64,000 nucleotides of DNA from Nitrospira sp. CG24A. Lineage in GTDB: Bacteria > Nitrospirota > Nitrospiria > Nitrospirales > Nitrospiraceae. Under the pieces are notes generated by a model that saw only the letters and a list, made by a program, of their open reading frames with translations, searched no databases and was not told the DNA's origin. A program made the position numbers and the translations under genes. This document shows positions 1 to 8,748 of this stretch, piece after piece (positions within the stretch are counted from its first letter, which is position 1; every line of letters starts with the position of its first letter). The stretch covers positions 74,868 to 138,867 of the forward strand of contig NEWT02000029.1 of NCBI GenBank assembly GCA_002869925.2, written 5' to 3'.

Positions 1-2
1 AG

Positions 3-902
3 CATGCCCAGCCTGTGCTGTTTGCGCATCATCTGTTGGCCTATGTGGAAATGATCGAACGGGATAAGGGGCGATTTCGCGATGCATCGGTGCGAGTGAA
101 TGTGATGCCGCTAGGGGCCGGCGCGCTTGCAGGGACGAATTACCCGATTGACCGCCGATTTACCGCTGAATTATTGGGCTTTCCTTCTGTGACGCACAAC
201 AGCCTCGATACGGTATCAGATCGGGATTTCATGATTGAGGTGGCCTCGGCGCTGTCGATCACCATGATGCATCTATCACGGCTCAGTGAAGAACTCATTC
301 TCTGGTCGTCCCAGGAGTTCCGATTCATCGAGCTCCCCGATGCGTTCTGTACCGGAAGCAGTATGATGCCGCAGAAGAAGAATCCCGATGTGCCCGAACT
401 GGTGCGGGGCAAGACGGGACGGGTCTATGGCCATTTGATCAATCTGTTGACGATGCTCAAGGCTCTTCCCTTGAGTTATAACCGAGATCTTCAGGAAGAT
501 AAGCCGGCGCTGTTCGATGCGCTCGATACCGTCACGGCCTCGGTGAAAATCTTGACTGAATTGATGCGCCGACTCACCGTCAATCGTGAGGTCCTTAAAC
601 AGGCCGTTCAGGGTGGAGGGATGCTGGCGACGGAGGTGGCGGACTATCTTGTGACAAGAGGAATACCGTTTCGTGAAGCGCACGCGATTACAGGCCGACT
701 GGTGCGGGCTGCATTGGATCAAAGCCGTGAACTCACGAGCTTCTCGCTCGAGGAGCTGCGGACATTTTCCGAGCGAATTGAGAAGGGTCTATTCGCCCGA
801 TTGACGATTACTGCCGCCATCGATCGGAAGTCTCAGATAGGTGGAACGTCTCGCACAAGAGTGGAACAGCGCATCAAAGAGCTCGAGCGAATATTCTCAT
901 GA
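3..902 (+). CDS. argH: Argininosuccinate lyase, 3' part (5' end outside window)
   Basis: Last step of arginine synthesis: splits argininosuccinate into arginine and fumarate in the cytoplasm. The reading frame is open from the first bases, starting in the conserved HAQPVLFAHH stretch. The fumarase/aspartase superfamily signature GSSMMPQKKNPD is present at about residue 120 of the visible part, with the flexible-loop serine. About 299 codons are visible and full-length ArgH is usually about 460 residues, so roughly the first third lies upstream. The internal GTG at 15 is not the start. The stop codon overlaps the next gene's ATG (ATGA), so the two are probably co-transcribed and translationally coupled. 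Confidence 0.95.
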   Translation, partial: HAQPVLFAHHLLAYVEMIERDKGRFRDASVRVNVMPLGAGALAGTNYPIDRRFTAELLGFPSVTHNSLDTVSDRDFMIEVASALSITMMHLSRLSEELILWSSQEFRFIELPDAFCTGSSMMPQKKNPDVPELVRGKTGRVYGHLINLLTMLKALPLSYNRDLQEDKPALFDALDTVTASVKILTELMRRLTVNREVLKQAVQGGGMLATEVADYLVTRGIPFREAHAITGRLVRAALDQSRELTSFSLEELRTFSERIEKGLFARLTITAAIDRKSQIGGTSRTRVEQRIKELERIFS

Positions 903-1177
903 AGGTCTGTACGTCGAAGGTGACGTCTACTGTCGCGTCTGCTGTAGTATTGGTGGTGATAGCAACGTTGGCGGCCTGTGGGGCTGTGGGGGCGCCGATT
1001 CCACCTGAAAGTGTCGGTGTGACTCCGACCATTGAGCGGCAAAAGAAACTGGAGGCCCTTCAGGAGAAACAGCGTGAGGCTGCAAAGGCAGCTGATGGTA
1101 TAGAGCCACAGCCGGATCCATTGTTGCAGGGGCAGGATGTTGATCTTCCCACGTTACAACCAGTAGGGACTCGGTAA
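899..1177 (+). CDS. Small lipoprotein between argH and lysA
   Basis: A 92-residue protein with an N-terminal signal peptide ending in a lipobox (TLAAC, cysteine about residue 27). The mature start CGAVGAPIPPE resembles the short LPAM/LptM-type lipoproteins (YifL in E. coli) that sit next to lysA/dapF in many genomes. The rest is charged and helical, with KKLEALQEKQREAAKAA, then a proline-rich tail. It overlaps argH by four bases and belongs to the argH-lysA-dapA-dapB cluster. Lipidation and the LptM link are inferred from the signal and the neighbourhood only. Confidence 0.75.
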   Translation: MKVCTSKVTSTVASAVVLVVIATLAACGAVGAPIPPESVGVTPTIERQKKLEALQEKQREAAKAADGIEPQPDPLLQGQDVDLPTLQPVGTR

Positions 1178-1273
1178 TATTTGAGGCTATGGTCTGCTAG
1201 ACCTCTGTCGCTTGATAACGCTATACTGAGGCCTGTTCATTATCGCAGCGCGTCTCCCTCCGTAGCAAACGCC

Positions 1274-1453
1274 ATGCGAGCGATAACGAAAGACGGTACC
1301 GATAGAGAGCGGTATGACACGTTCGCTGCTCTGTTCGTGGATCTCTCTGGTACCCTCAATCGCCTGAATGCCTTGGAATTGATCAACCAGATCTTGGAGG
1401 GTTTCTCGTTCGCAGGGCTCAAACATCTCAATGAAGACTTGAAGAATGCATAA
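1274..1453 (+). CDS. Possible small hypothetical protein upstream of lysA
   Basis: A 59-codon frame starting at ATG (MRAITKDGTDRER...) and ending across the lysA start codon. Its TAA overlaps lysA by eight bases. The predicted protein is helical with a leucine-rich second half (LNRLNALELINQILEGF). I do not recognise a family and see no good ribosome binding site. The overlap could couple translation to lysA. A longer TTG start at 1181 is possible. The frame may be fortuitous. Confidence 0.35.
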   Translation: MRAITKDGTDRERYDTFAALFVDLSGTLNRLNALELINQILEGFSFAGLKHLNEDLKNA

Positions 1454-2708
1454 TTTTGAATATCGACATGGCGAACTCTACTGCGAACAGGTCCCGGTCA
1501 GCCGGATTGCAAAAGAGGTCGGCACACCATGCTATATCTACAGCCACGCAACCCTCGTTCGTCATTTCCGTGCGTATGATGGAGCTTTTAAGAGTGTCCC
1601 TCATGTGATCGCTTTCGCCATGAAGGCGAATTCCAATATCGCGATCCTCCGTCTCATGGCAAAGGAGGGGAGCGGGGTGGATATCGTGTCCGGCGGGGAA
1701 CTCTTTCGGGCACTCAAGGCGGGCGTTCCTCCTTCAAAGATCGTCTTCGCGGGCGTCGGTAAAAGTGCGGAAGAGATTCGCGAGGCCTTGAAGGCCGATG
1801 TCCTCATGTTTAACGTCGAATCTTCGGCCGAATTGCAGGCGCTGAACGAGGTGGCGGCTTCCGTTGGGACTAAGGCGAGAGTTGCCCTGCGCATCAATCC
1901 CGACATCGATCCGAAAACACACCCCTATATTTCGACCGGCCTCAAGAAGAGCAAGTTCGGGATTGCCGCCGATCGGGCACTCGAAGAGTTCACAGTGGCT
2001 TCTTCGCTTGCCAACATTGATGTCGTCGGGGTGCATAAGCATATCGGGTCACAATTGACGGAGGTCGCGCCATTTGTAGCGGCTGTGAAGAAGGTAGTGA
2101 CGCTGGTCGGAGCCTTGAAGGATCAGGGAATCAACATCCGGTACGTCAATATCGGAGGGGGGCTCGGCATTACCTACTCGGATGAAACGCCGCCGCTCCC
2201 ACAGGATTTGGCAGACGCTGTGTCGCCGTTGTTGAAGGATTTGAATGTCACCCTCATCATGGAGCCGGGCCGCGTCATCGTCGGCAACGCAGGCATTCTC
2301 GTCACGAAAGTACTGTATCGGAAGGACGGCGAAGCGAAGCGGTTTATTATCGTCGATGCGGCGATGAACGACCTGATCAGGCCAAGCCTCTACGGGGCCT
2401 ATCACGAGATTCGTCCCTTGTCCGAGGCGGTGTTGCAGCGGCCCAAGCATCAGGTGGATGTTGTGGGCCCGGTTTGTGAGTCCGGCGATTTTCTGGCGAA
2501 GGACCGGTCACTGCCGGAGGTCAACCCGGGTGACATGCTTGCGGTGATGAGTGCGGGGGCCTATGGATTTGTGATGGCCTCCAATTACAATTCAAGACCG
2601 CGGGTGCCGGAAGTTCTGATCAAAGATGGGGAGATCCACGTCATCAAGACCAGAGAGACGTACGACGACTTGGTGAAGGGCGAAACGATTCCGGCATTCC
2701 TCGATTGA
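1446..2708 (+). CDS. lysA: Diaminopimelate decarboxylase
   Basis: Final step of lysine synthesis: PLP-dependent decarboxylation of meso-diaminopimelate to L-lysine in the cytoplasm. The 420-residue protein has the usual length for the family. The PLP lysine is in AFAMKANSN (about residue 59), followed by the conserved GVHKHIGSQ histidine, a glycine-rich GGGLGITY phosphate-binding loop, EPGR and the substrate-site CESGDFLAKD cysteine motif. It stands directly before dapA and dapB. With dapL at 51.7-52.9 kb this gives much of a DapL-type lysine pathway in one window. Confidence 0.97.
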   Translation: MHNFEYRHGELYCEQVPVSRIAKEVGTPCYIYSHATLVRHFRAYDGAFKSVPHVIAFAMKANSNIAILRLMAKEGSGVDIVSGGELFRALKAGVPPSKIVFAGVGKSAEEIREALKADVLMFNVESSAELQALNEVAASVGTKARVALRINPDIDPKTHPYISTGLKKSKFGIAADRALEEFTVASSLANIDVVGVHKHIGSQLTEVAPFVAAVKKVVTLVGALKDQGINIRYVNIGGGLGITYSDETPPLPQDLADAVSPLLKDLNVTLIMEPGRVIVGNAGILVTKVLYRKDGEAKRFIIVDAAMNDLIRPSLYGAYHEIRPLSEAVLQRPKHQVDVVGPVCESGDFLAKDRSLPEVNPGDMLAVMSAGAYGFVMASNYNSRPRVPEVLIKDGEIHVIKTRETYDDLVKGETIPAFLD

Positions 2709-2737
2709 GGAGTGAGCGCTGCAGTGAAGGAGTGAGC

Positions 2738-3610
2738 ATGTTTACGGGTGCATTGATCGCCATTGTGACCCCGTTCCGGAACGGCAAAGTCGATGAGAAG
2801 GCCTTTGGCGACCTTATAGAATGGCAAATTACCAACGGGACGAGCGGGATTGTTCCTTGTGGTACGACCGGCGAATCCGCCACCCTCACACACCAGGAAC
2901 ATCATCGCGTAGTTGAGTTAACCGTCGAGGTGGTTAATCGGCGTATCCCCGTGATTGCCGGGGCTGGCTCTAACAGCACGGCAGAAGCCGTATCTCTCAC
3001 AAAGCACGCCAAGCAGGCGGGGGCCGATGGGGCGCTGCTCATTACCCCCTATTACAATAAGCCGACGCAAGAGGGATTGTACCGGCATTACAAAACCATC
3101 GCGGAGTCCGTGGATCTTCCACAGATTCTGTATAACATTCCCGGGCGGACTGGCGTGAACATGTTGCCATCCACTGTGGCAAGACTTTGTGGATTCCAGA
3201 ACATTGTCGGGATCAAAGAGGGTAGCGGGTCAGTCCAGCAGGCGTCAGAGATCGCGAGTACTTGTGGCGATCGGATGACAGTCCTTGCAGGTGATGATGC
3301 CCTGACATTGCCGATGATGGCAGTCGGAGGAAAGGGGGTCATCAGTGTCACGTCAAATATCGTTCCATCCGAGATGGCTCAATTGGTCAAGGCCTTTCTA
3401 GGCGGCCACATTGAAGAGGCGCGGCGGATTCATTTCGCATTGTCTCCGCTCTTTACCGCGCTTTTCTACGAGACCAATCCGATTCCGGTGAAAACCGCGT
3501 TAGGTATGATGGGGAAAATTGATCCCGAATTGCGGCTTCCGCTCTGTGCCATGGCGACGGAGGCTAAGGGCCAACTGGCACAAGCCTTAAAAGACGCAGG
3601 CCTCGTATAG
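2738..3610 (+). CDS. dapA: 4-hydroxy-tetrahydrodipicolinate synthase
   Basis: First committed step of the diaminopimelate/lysine pathway: condenses pyruvate with aspartate semialdehyde. The 290-residue class I aldolase shows GTTGESATL near residue 44, the tyrosine in YNIPGRTGVNM, and the Schiff-base lysine in GIKEGSGS. The ATG at 2738 is chosen over an upstream TTG because GAAGGAG lies just before it and the family starts with MFTGALIAIVTPF. It begins 30 bases after lysA and is followed by dapB 32 bases downstream, so one operon is likely. Confidence 0.97.
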   Translation: MFTGALIAIVTPFRNGKVDEKAFGDLIEWQITNGTSGIVPCGTTGESATLTHQEHHRVVELTVEVVNRRIPVIAGAGSNSTAEAVSLTKHAKQAGADGALLITPYYNKPTQEGLYRHYKTIAESVDLPQILYNIPGRTGVNMLPSTVARLCGFQNIVGIKEGSGSVQQASEIASTCGDRMTVLAGDDALTLPMMAVGGKGVISVTSNIVPSEMAQLVKAFLGGHIEEARRIHFALSPLFTALFYETNPIPVKTALGMMGKIDPELRLPLCAMATEAKGQLAQALKDAGLV

Positions 3611-3641
3611 GCAAGATGATCTTGGCTCGAGCATTCATTCT

Positions 3642-4445
3642 ATGATCAATGTCATTGTTGCAGGGGCGGCCGGGCGTATGGGCTGTCGGCTGGTTTCCCT
3701 TATCAAAGATTCGACGACCATGGCACTGGCCGGAGCCATAGAGGGGAAGAGCCATCAGGCTGTAGGCGACGATGCCGGAGAGATAGCGGGCTGCGGCCGT
3801 GCAGGTATTCCGATTACCGACGATCTCGGGGCACTCCTTGACCGAGGTGAAGTGGTCGTCGATTTCTCCGCCCCTGAAGCGACGCTGCATCACTTACGTA
3901 CGGTGGCGCAGCACAAACGAGCCATGGTGATCGGCACAACGGGGTTTTCCACTCCTCAGCTCGAAGAGCTGAAATCGCTGGCATGCCGAGTTCCCTGCGT
4001 GTTGTCCCCCAATATGAGCGTGGGAGTCAATCTGATCTACAAGGTCATCGGTGAGATGGCGAAAACGCTTGGAGAGGACTACGACATTGAAGTGATTGAA
4101 GCCCATCATCGTCTTAAAAAAGATGCGCCGAGCGGGACGGCCCTCAAGATTGCCGAAGTTTTGGCAAAAGCTGTGAGCCGCGAGTTAGATCAGGTCGGCG
4201 TCTATGCTAGAAAAGGTCTTATCGGGGAGCGAAAAAAAGGTGAGATTGGAATACAAACCATCCGTGCCGGCGACATTGTCGGTGACCACACGATTCTCTT
4301 TGGTGGAATGGGTGAACGCATCGAAGTAACGCATCGAGCGAGTAGCCGAGATACCTTCGCAGGCGGTGCTTTGCGTGCCGCTCGTTGGGTGGTTCAGCAA
4401 CCGCCAGGCTTGTATGACATGCTCGATGTGCTGAGCCTTCGATAG
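3642..4445 (+). CDS. dapB: 4-hydroxy-tetrahydrodipicolinate reductase
   Basis: NAD(P)H-dependent second step after DapA in lysine and peptidoglycan diaminopimelate synthesis. The 267-residue protein has the N-terminal Rossmann loop VAGAAGRMG, VVDFSAPEA, IGTTGF, and the catalytic signature EAHHRLKKDAPSGTAL with histidines and lysine in place. Length is typical. It is the last gene of the argH-lysA-dapA-dapB run. No strong terminator is visible behind it. Confidence 0.97.
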   Translation: MINVIVAGAAGRMGCRLVSLIKDSTTMALAGAIEGKSHQAVGDDAGEIAGCGRAGIPITDDLGALLDRGEVVVDFSAPEATLHHLRTVAQHKRAMVIGTTGFSTPQLEELKSLACRVPCVLSPNMSVGVNLIYKVIGEMAKTLGEDYDIEVIEAHHRLKKDAPSGTALKIAEVLAKAVSRELDQVGVYARKGLIGERKKGEIGIQTIRAGDIVGDHTILFGGMGERIEVTHRASSRDTFAGGALRAARWVVQQPPGLYDMLDVLSLR

Positions 4446-4791
4446 TTTTCTGCTCCTATCCAGTGACTACCCATGAACATTCCCATCAACTATCTGCCAC
4501 CTTGGCGGAGCTTCCGCTCAAACGAAAGCGAAACGGGAAGCGAGCAGGATAGTTTCAAGGGCCTGGCAAACTTGTAGGCGATGCAACACGTTGCAGCTAA
4601 CCGCCGACTTTATCGAGGTTGTGCGTGGTTGTAGACTTGAGGGCAGAGGTTTGTCGTTTAGGGATTAGAGGATATGACCGAGCGTAACCTTCCCCTATGG
4701 AATCCACCCATCGCCTTTGGGATGATTTCCTGATGGAGGGCTGCCGTACGCTCATCGTACGTGAACCGCTTTGGTTTGATTGCCGTGCGGG
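4446..4791. other. Gap after dapB
   Basis: No gene here can be supported. A 34-codon frame from ATG 4473 (MNIPINYLPPW...) follows dapB closely but has no recognisable family. A short inverted repeat (CGTACG twice around 4746-4761) sits near the end of the zinc-ribbon gene on the other strand and could help terminate it. Confidence 0.4.
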
Positions 4792-4944
4792 TTAATGTCT
4801 TGCGGTAATGGGGCGAGGTTCTTGGTCCGCTGATTTCCGACGACCACAGTTTAAGCAGGCAAACACTGTGATCGCAAGCCCTGCGTTCAAATCCACTGCC
4901 CGTTCCGGTAACATTGCGCCGCGGCATTTATCACAAATGGTCAT
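4792..4944 (-). CDS. Small zinc-ribbon protein (50 aa)
   Basis: A short frame starting MTICDKCRGAMLPER with two CxxC knuckles (CDKC at residues 4-7 and CLNC at 30-33), a classic four-cysteine zinc ribbon. The spacing of about 22 residues, the ACLNCGRRK turn and the lack of frame breaks argue for a real gene. The opposite-strand and alternate-frame openings here look like shadows. Two other small proteins in the window (20506-20742 and 47485-47748) have the same layout, so this may be a family. Function unknown; the fold suggests zinc binding and perhaps a regulatory or RNA/protein contact role. The ribosome binding site is weak. Confidence 0.6.
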   Translation of the reverse strand: MTICDKCRGAMLPERAVDLNAGLAITVFACLNCGRRKSADQEPRPITARH

Positions 4945-5100
4945 GCTGCTAATGTACCATGATGGAAAATGGAAGCATATCCATCTGAAGTACTGGGTCC
5001 TCTGAGGAAATAGCCTATCCGCTCACCTCCGGCTAGGCCATCTGAGTCAATTGGGCAGATGAGAATTCGTAGAGGATTAACTAGAGGAGAATAGGAGTCC

Positions 5101-5129
5101 TTGACAGCGATGATCCTGTCCCATAGGAT
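5101..5129 (+). promoter_or_regulatory. Sigma-70-like promoter for the YHS-domain gene
   Basis: A perfect TTGACA -35 at 5101-5106, a 17-bp spacer and TAGGAT at 5124-5129 as -10, ending 25 bases before the ATG at 5155. Confidence 0.5.
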
Positions 5130-5154
5130 TGTGGCATAAGGAAGCCTAGCCCCT

Positions 5155-5406
5155 ATGTATAGAGTTGTTCTCATTCTCGGGCTACTTGTTGTCCTGTACT
5201 TTATCCTTCGGCGAGCCCTTCAAGGGTTCAAAGGTCTAGGGCAGCCAGAGCGTCTTGCTCCCAGCAAGGATCAAATGGTTCAAGATCCTGTCTGTCTTGT
5301 ATTTGTTCCCAGGGGAGTGGCAGTAACAGAAGATATTGGAGGGCAGATCTACTATTTCTGCAGCCGATCATGTGCCCATAAATTTCAAGAAAAACTCGCG
5401 GGCTAG
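5155..5406 (+). CDS. Membrane-anchored YHS-domain protein
   Basis: An 83-residue protein with one N-terminal membrane helix (VVLILGLLVVLYFIL) followed by a short YHS/TRASH-like module: DPVCLVFVP..., then IYYFCSRSCAHKFQEKL. Cysteines of the DPVC and FCSRSC motifs are placed as in YHS domains, which often bind metal and are found in metal handling proteins. It probably sits in the inner membrane with the domain on one face. Its 3' end overlaps the convergent lipoprotein gene by four bases. A good promoter lies just upstream. Confidence 0.75.
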   Translation: MYRVVLILGLLVVLYFILRRALQGFKGLGQPERLAPSKDQMVQDPVCLVFVPRGVAVTEDIGGQIYYFCSRSCAHKFQEKLAG

Positions 5407-5714
5407 CAGCCTGAGTAGCTAGAGTCGGAAAGTTTTTCTTCTTTGTCGAATTTGAGCGTGATCTGGCACTCATTAGGAGAGAAGTTAAAGAGGGGTGGGC
5501 CTGATTTGCCACCCGCGATGCGATAGTAGGTCCACGTTTCACCGCCAAAAAATCTGGTGGCTTTGCCGCTCGGTGCTCCCCAGTTCTTCTCAAACCAGGC
5601 CTTGTCCTTGCCTTGAAGCTCAGCCGGTTTCAGCGACTGTTCGAGATAGGGATTGCTACCACCGCAGCTGGTCAGGGCTAGACTGAACAAGAGCATCAAA
5701 GCTGAGCGTTGCAT
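5403..5714 (-). CDS. Small outer-membrane-type lipoprotein, SmpA/OmlA (BamE)-like
   Basis: 103 residues with a signal peptide and lipobox LALTSC (Cys about residue 17). The mature part contains KAWFEKNWGAPSGKATRFFGGETWTYY, which resembles the two-helix, three-strand SmpA/OmlA (BamE-like) fold that starts with a helix and a G-x-P turn. Two C-terminal cysteines (NECQI and SYSGC) may form a disulfide. It is convergent with the YHS gene. The family assignment is by eye and not certain; a lipoprotein is well supported. Confidence 0.65.
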   Translation of the reverse strand: MQRSALMLLFSLALTSCGGSNPYLEQSLKPAELQGKDKAWFEKNWGAPSGKATRFFGGETWTYYRIAGGKSGPPLFNFSPNECQITLKFDKEEKLSDSSYSGC

Positions 5715-5835
5715 CGCGACTCTCCTCGGTCCGGTCGGTGAGCGTAACGGCTAAGTTTCTGATACATTGCTAAATTCTAACTGGCTGTCTGGGGACTGTC
5801 AAACAGGCGAATGCCAGCACATGATTGTAAGAAAG

Positions 5836-5863
5836 TTGAGTTTTTCATAGAATAACCGATAAT
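5836..5863 (+). promoter_or_regulatory. Possible sigma-70 promoter for the transaldolase gene
   Basis: TTGAGT at 5836-5841 and GATAAT at 5858-5863 with a 16-bp spacer in an A/T-rich stretch, 46 bases before the ATG at 5910. GAAAGGACACAATC supplies the ribosome binding site. Confidence 0.45.
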
Positions 5864-5909
5864 GAATTGATCGCAAGGATTTCTTACTTTGATATGAAAG
5901 GACACAATC

Positions 5910-6557
5910 ATGAAATTTTTTCTTGATACCGCCAACGTCAAGGAAATCCAGGAGGCAGCCAGTCTTGGACTTCTCGACGGAGTGACTACCAATCCGTCGC
6001 TCGTCGCGAAGGAAGGGCGCAGCTTTAAGGAAATGCTCATCGAAATTTGTAACATCGTAGATGGGCCGATCAGTGCAGAAGTCGTCAGCCTCGAGGCCGA
6101 TGCGATGGTGAAAGAAGGGAAGGGGCTTGCAAAGATTCATAAGAACATTGTCGTCAAGGTGCCCTTGATTGCAGAGGGACTGAAGGCCACTAAGAGACTG
6201 GCCGCCGAAGGCATCAAGGTGAACGTGACGTTGTGCTTTTCTCCAACCCAGGCGCTTCTCGCCGCAAAAGCCGGTGCATGGTGCGTCTCCCCCTTCATTG
6301 GCCGGCTTGATGACATCAGTTCAAACGGGATGGAACTGATCCGCCAGATTCTGACTATCTACCGCAACTACGATTATAAGACCCAAGTGCTGGTTGCCAG
6401 CGTGCGCCATCCTCAGCATGTCGTCGAGGCTGCGCTTGCAGGTGGGCATATCTGTACGATGCCCTTCTCGATTTTTCAGCAGATGGTGAAACACCCTTTG
6501 ACGGACAGTGGGCTGAAGAAGTTTCTGGCGGATTGGGAAGCTCAGACTAAGAAGTAA
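5910..6557 (+). CDS. fsa: Fructose-6-phosphate aldolase / small transaldolase
   Basis: A 215-residue member of the short TalC/FSA transaldolase family. It starts [16 protein letters not shown] with [13 protein letters not shown], the TAL signature region. The Schiff-base lysine is in IVVKVPL, followed by [19 protein letters not shown] and SPFIGRLDD. These enzymes transfer dihydroxyacetone units or cleave fructose 6-phosphate in the cytoplasm; transaldolase and aldolase activity cannot be told apart from sequence by eye. It is a single gene with its own promoter, convergent with the glycosylase gene three bases away. Confidence 0.92.
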   Translation: MKFFLDTANVKEIQEAASLGLLDGVTTNPSLVAKEGRSFKEMLIEICNIVDGPISAEVVSLEADAMVKEGKGLAKIHKNIVVKVPLIAEGLKATKRLAAEGIKVNVTLCFSPTQALLAAKAGAWCVSPFIGRLDDISSNGMELIRQILTIYRNYDYKTQVLVASVRHPQHVVEAALAGGHICTMPFSIFQQMVKHPLTDSGLKKFLADWEAQTKK

Positions 6558-6560
6558 GTC

Positions 6561-7268
6561 CTATTGGTTGTCTCGTGTGCCTGGCGGTTCGGCAATCCGC
6601 TGCCGTGCAGTTGCAAAGATATGATGGAACATTGGCCTGGTCAGTAGTCCAGTGAAGGTGTTTTGTTGGCTTGGATGGTATGAGCCAATCAGTATAATGC
6701 CCCACGGAAGGGCCCGGACGATTCCGTGGGAAAATTTGGGGAGCGGTGAGGGAAGTGGCTGCCCCTCATCGCGGCAGGCTTTCAAGTAATGATCGAACGC
6801 AATCTTTCCCAGCGTCACCACCACACGAATCTTCCGTAACGACCGAATTTCTTCCCGCAGATAGGGGCGGCAGGCCATGAATTCTTCAGGGGCCGGTTTG
6901 TTGTCGGGTGGCGCACAACGGACCGTAGCACCAATGTAACAATCCAATAACTTTAACCCATCATCCCTATGATGAGAGTTGGCTTGATTGGCGAAGCCAA
7001 ATCGATGTAGGGCGTCAAAGAGCCAGTCCCCGCTGCGATCCCCTGTAAATACCCGTCCGGTTCGGTTGCCGCCATGGGCTGCAGGTGCCAGTCCAAGCAC
7101 ATAGAGACGCGCATGCGGATCCCCAAATCCAGGGACCGGGCGCCCCCAATAGGTCCAGTTCTCAAACTGCTTCCGTTTCTCTGCGGCGACCGCCTCCCGA
7201 TAGGTGACAAGTCGTGAACAGGCGGTGCAGTGGGTAATACGATCGTTGAGGAGGGTCAGCGCACGCAT
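6561..7268 (-). CDS. Uracil-DNA glycosylase, family 5 (UdgB-like)
   Basis: Removes uracil and related deaminated bases from DNA to start base excision repair. The protein has N-terminal CTACSRL, the active-site motif GLAPAAHGGNRTGRVFTGD, typical of family 5 where alanine replaces the catalytic acid, and the C-terminal SYHPSQQNTFTG histidine motif. Cysteines in CTAC, about residue 85 onward in VRCAPP and CRPYL probably hold the iron-sulfur cluster found in families 4 and 5. ATG 7268 (MRALTLL) is chosen; an ATG at 7286 adds six residues. Neither has a strong ribosome binding site. Confidence 0.88.
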   Translation of the reverse strand: MRALTLLNDRITHCTACSRLVTYREAVAAEKRKQFENWTYWGRPVPGFGDPHARLYVLGLAPAAHGGNRTGRVFTGDRSGDWLFDALHRFGFANQANSHHRDDGLKLLDCYIGATVRCAPPDNKPAPEEFMACRPYLREEIRSLRKIRVVVTLGKIAFDHYLKACRDEGQPLPSPLPKFSHGIVRALPWGIILIGSYHPSQQNTFTGLLTRPMFHHIFATARQRIAEPPGTRDNQ

Positions 7269-7384
7269 GGTTGAGCAGTGTAGCATGAATCCAAAAGTCG
7301 ATCATGCTTGCCGCTCATTCATCAGACTGTTAGCATACATACTTGATCTCGGATCGTTCACCGTACGCAAGAAATGGGGTTGGC

Positions 7385-8452
7385 ATGACGTCATGGGTTC
7401 GGCGAGCATTGGTGCTCAGTGGGCTATGGATAATGGTTGTACTTCCGGTCGCAGCAGGAGCACAGCCGCAAACCGAACATCCCGAGGCGAAAGAGAGTAC
7501 GCCTCGATCGGGAGCCAATGGCGAACCAGAGCGAGAGGTTACCCTGCCCGATCCTCTTGAGGATCCCAATGAGCCAGAAGACCGTCTTGTTATACTTCCT
7601 GAAATCAAACGAGAAGGTGAGCGCTACTTCCTCAGTTCGTTCAAGCTGCCTGACAAATTGACCTTTGCCGGCCAACCGATTCCCCTCGATAACTGGCAGG
7701 TCCGTGAACGAATCGAGTATGAGTTTTATCAATTCTTAGAAGACCAGGGCGAAAGTATCATTCTTGCCAAACGGACAGGACGTTGTTTCCCTCCCGCTGA
7801 AAAACAGCTTGCCGATGCCGGGTTGCCAGACGACCTCAAGTATATGTTGCTGGTAGAGAGCAAGTGCGTGGCTGCCGCCTACTCAAAGGCGAAAGCATCG
7901 GGGCCGTGGCAGTTCATTCCCTCCACGGGACGACGCTATCGTCTTAAGAGTGACGCGGTGCGCGACGACCGCCGTAATCTGGAAATGTCAACGGAAGCCG
8001 CGGTCAAGTACTTGCGCTATCTGAAAGATTTCGAGCAGAACGATTGGTTCATGGCCATGGCTTCGTATAATGCGGGCGAAGAGCGAGTCCGTCGACTCTT
8101 GAAGGATCAGAATATTACCGACTATTGGAAGATGCACGGGCCACGGGAAACGATGCGCTATGTTCCGAGAATCATTGCAGCCAAGGAAATCTACTCGCAG
8201 CCTGAAAAGTATTTGGGGCTCAGTAAGAAAGATTTATATATGCCGGTGGAAACGGAAACGGTCACCGTCAATGTGAAAGACTCCAAGCGAGCCCTTGCCT
8301 CAATTGCTGAGGAATTTGGAACGTATTTCTTGGAACTCAAGATACTGAATCCTGAATTCAAGAAAGATGTGCTTCCACGTGGAACCTATCAGATGAAAGT
8401 TCCTCGGCAAACTTGTCCGAGCCGTTGTTTCAAGCAGGACAAGACTCCTTAG
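7385..8452 (+). CDS. Membrane-bound lytic transglycosylase, MltD-like
   Basis: Cleaves peptidoglycan glycan strands in the periplasm. From ATG 7385 (MTSWVRRALVLSG...) the protein has a signal peptide ending near AGAQ, an acidic linker, then an SLT (GEWL) domain. The catalytic glutamate is in LLVESKCVAAAYS, followed by SGPWQFIPSTGRRYRL and MASYNAGEERVRR. A C-terminal region (VTVNVKDSKRALASIAEEF) resembles a degenerate LysM/MltD tail. An upstream start at 7343 gives a poor signal sequence and is rejected. The gene is followed directly by repeat elements. Confidence 0.88.
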   Translation: MTSWVRRALVLSGLWIMVVLPVAAGAQPQTEHPEAKESTPRSGANGEPEREVTLPDPLEDPNEPEDRLVILPEIKREGERYFLSSFKLPDKLTFAGQPIPLDNWQVRERIEYEFYQFLEDQGESIILAKRTGRCFPPAEKQLADAGLPDDLKYMLLVESKCVAAAYSKAKASGPWQFIPSTGRRYRLKSDAVRDDRRNLEMSTEAAVKYLRYLKDFEQNDWFMAMASYNAGEERVRRLLKDQNITDYWKMHGPRETMRYVPRIIAAKEIYSQPEKYLGLSKKDLYMPVETETVTVNVKDSKRALASIAEEFGTYFLELKILNPEFKKDVLPRGTYQMKVPRQTCPSRCFKQDKTP

Positions 8453-8697
8453 ACGGCTGTTGAAAAGGCCCGCCAGCTCAGTTCTCGCATCGTTCAGACC
8501 CTCAACGAGTCTCGAAGTCGGAATCACTGAGGGGTTTCTCCGTTCGCCAAGACCCATTACACGGACGAACGGCCCACACGAAGTGTGGTTTGTACCTCCT
8601 CGGTCCTTCACTCGCTGCGGCCTTGCCTGCGGAACGGCGCGTCTTGGCGCGCCGGGGCTGGGCGGGTGAGACCAGCAGCATTTTGAACAGCCTTCTA
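8453..8697. repeat. Palindromic repeat element, GGCTGTTGAAAA ends (copy 1)
   Basis: Bounded by GGCTGTTGAAAA (8455-8466) and its near-perfect inverse TTTTGAACAGCC (8681-8692). Inside it shares AGCTCAGTTCTCGCATCGTT, CTCAACGAG and GGGCTGGGCGGGTGAGAC blocks with the elements at 55592-55702 and 63544-63685. No ORF of note. It follows a gene end, so it may also stop transcription. Confidence 0.75.
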
Positions 8698-8748
8698 GTT
8701 CTGGCGGGTCCGTTCGTGACTCGTCAATACCTACATTCCTCAGGGCTT

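Noticed and set aside
4860-4900. GTTCAAATCC word resembling a tRNA T-arm
   Set aside because: No acceptor or anticodon stem can be formed and it lies in the zinc-ribbon gene.
4650-4944. 89-codon minus frame from 4927 and 65-codon plus frame from 4808
   Set aside because: Both are shadows of the zinc-ribbon frame 4792-4944, which alone has the CxxC pairs.
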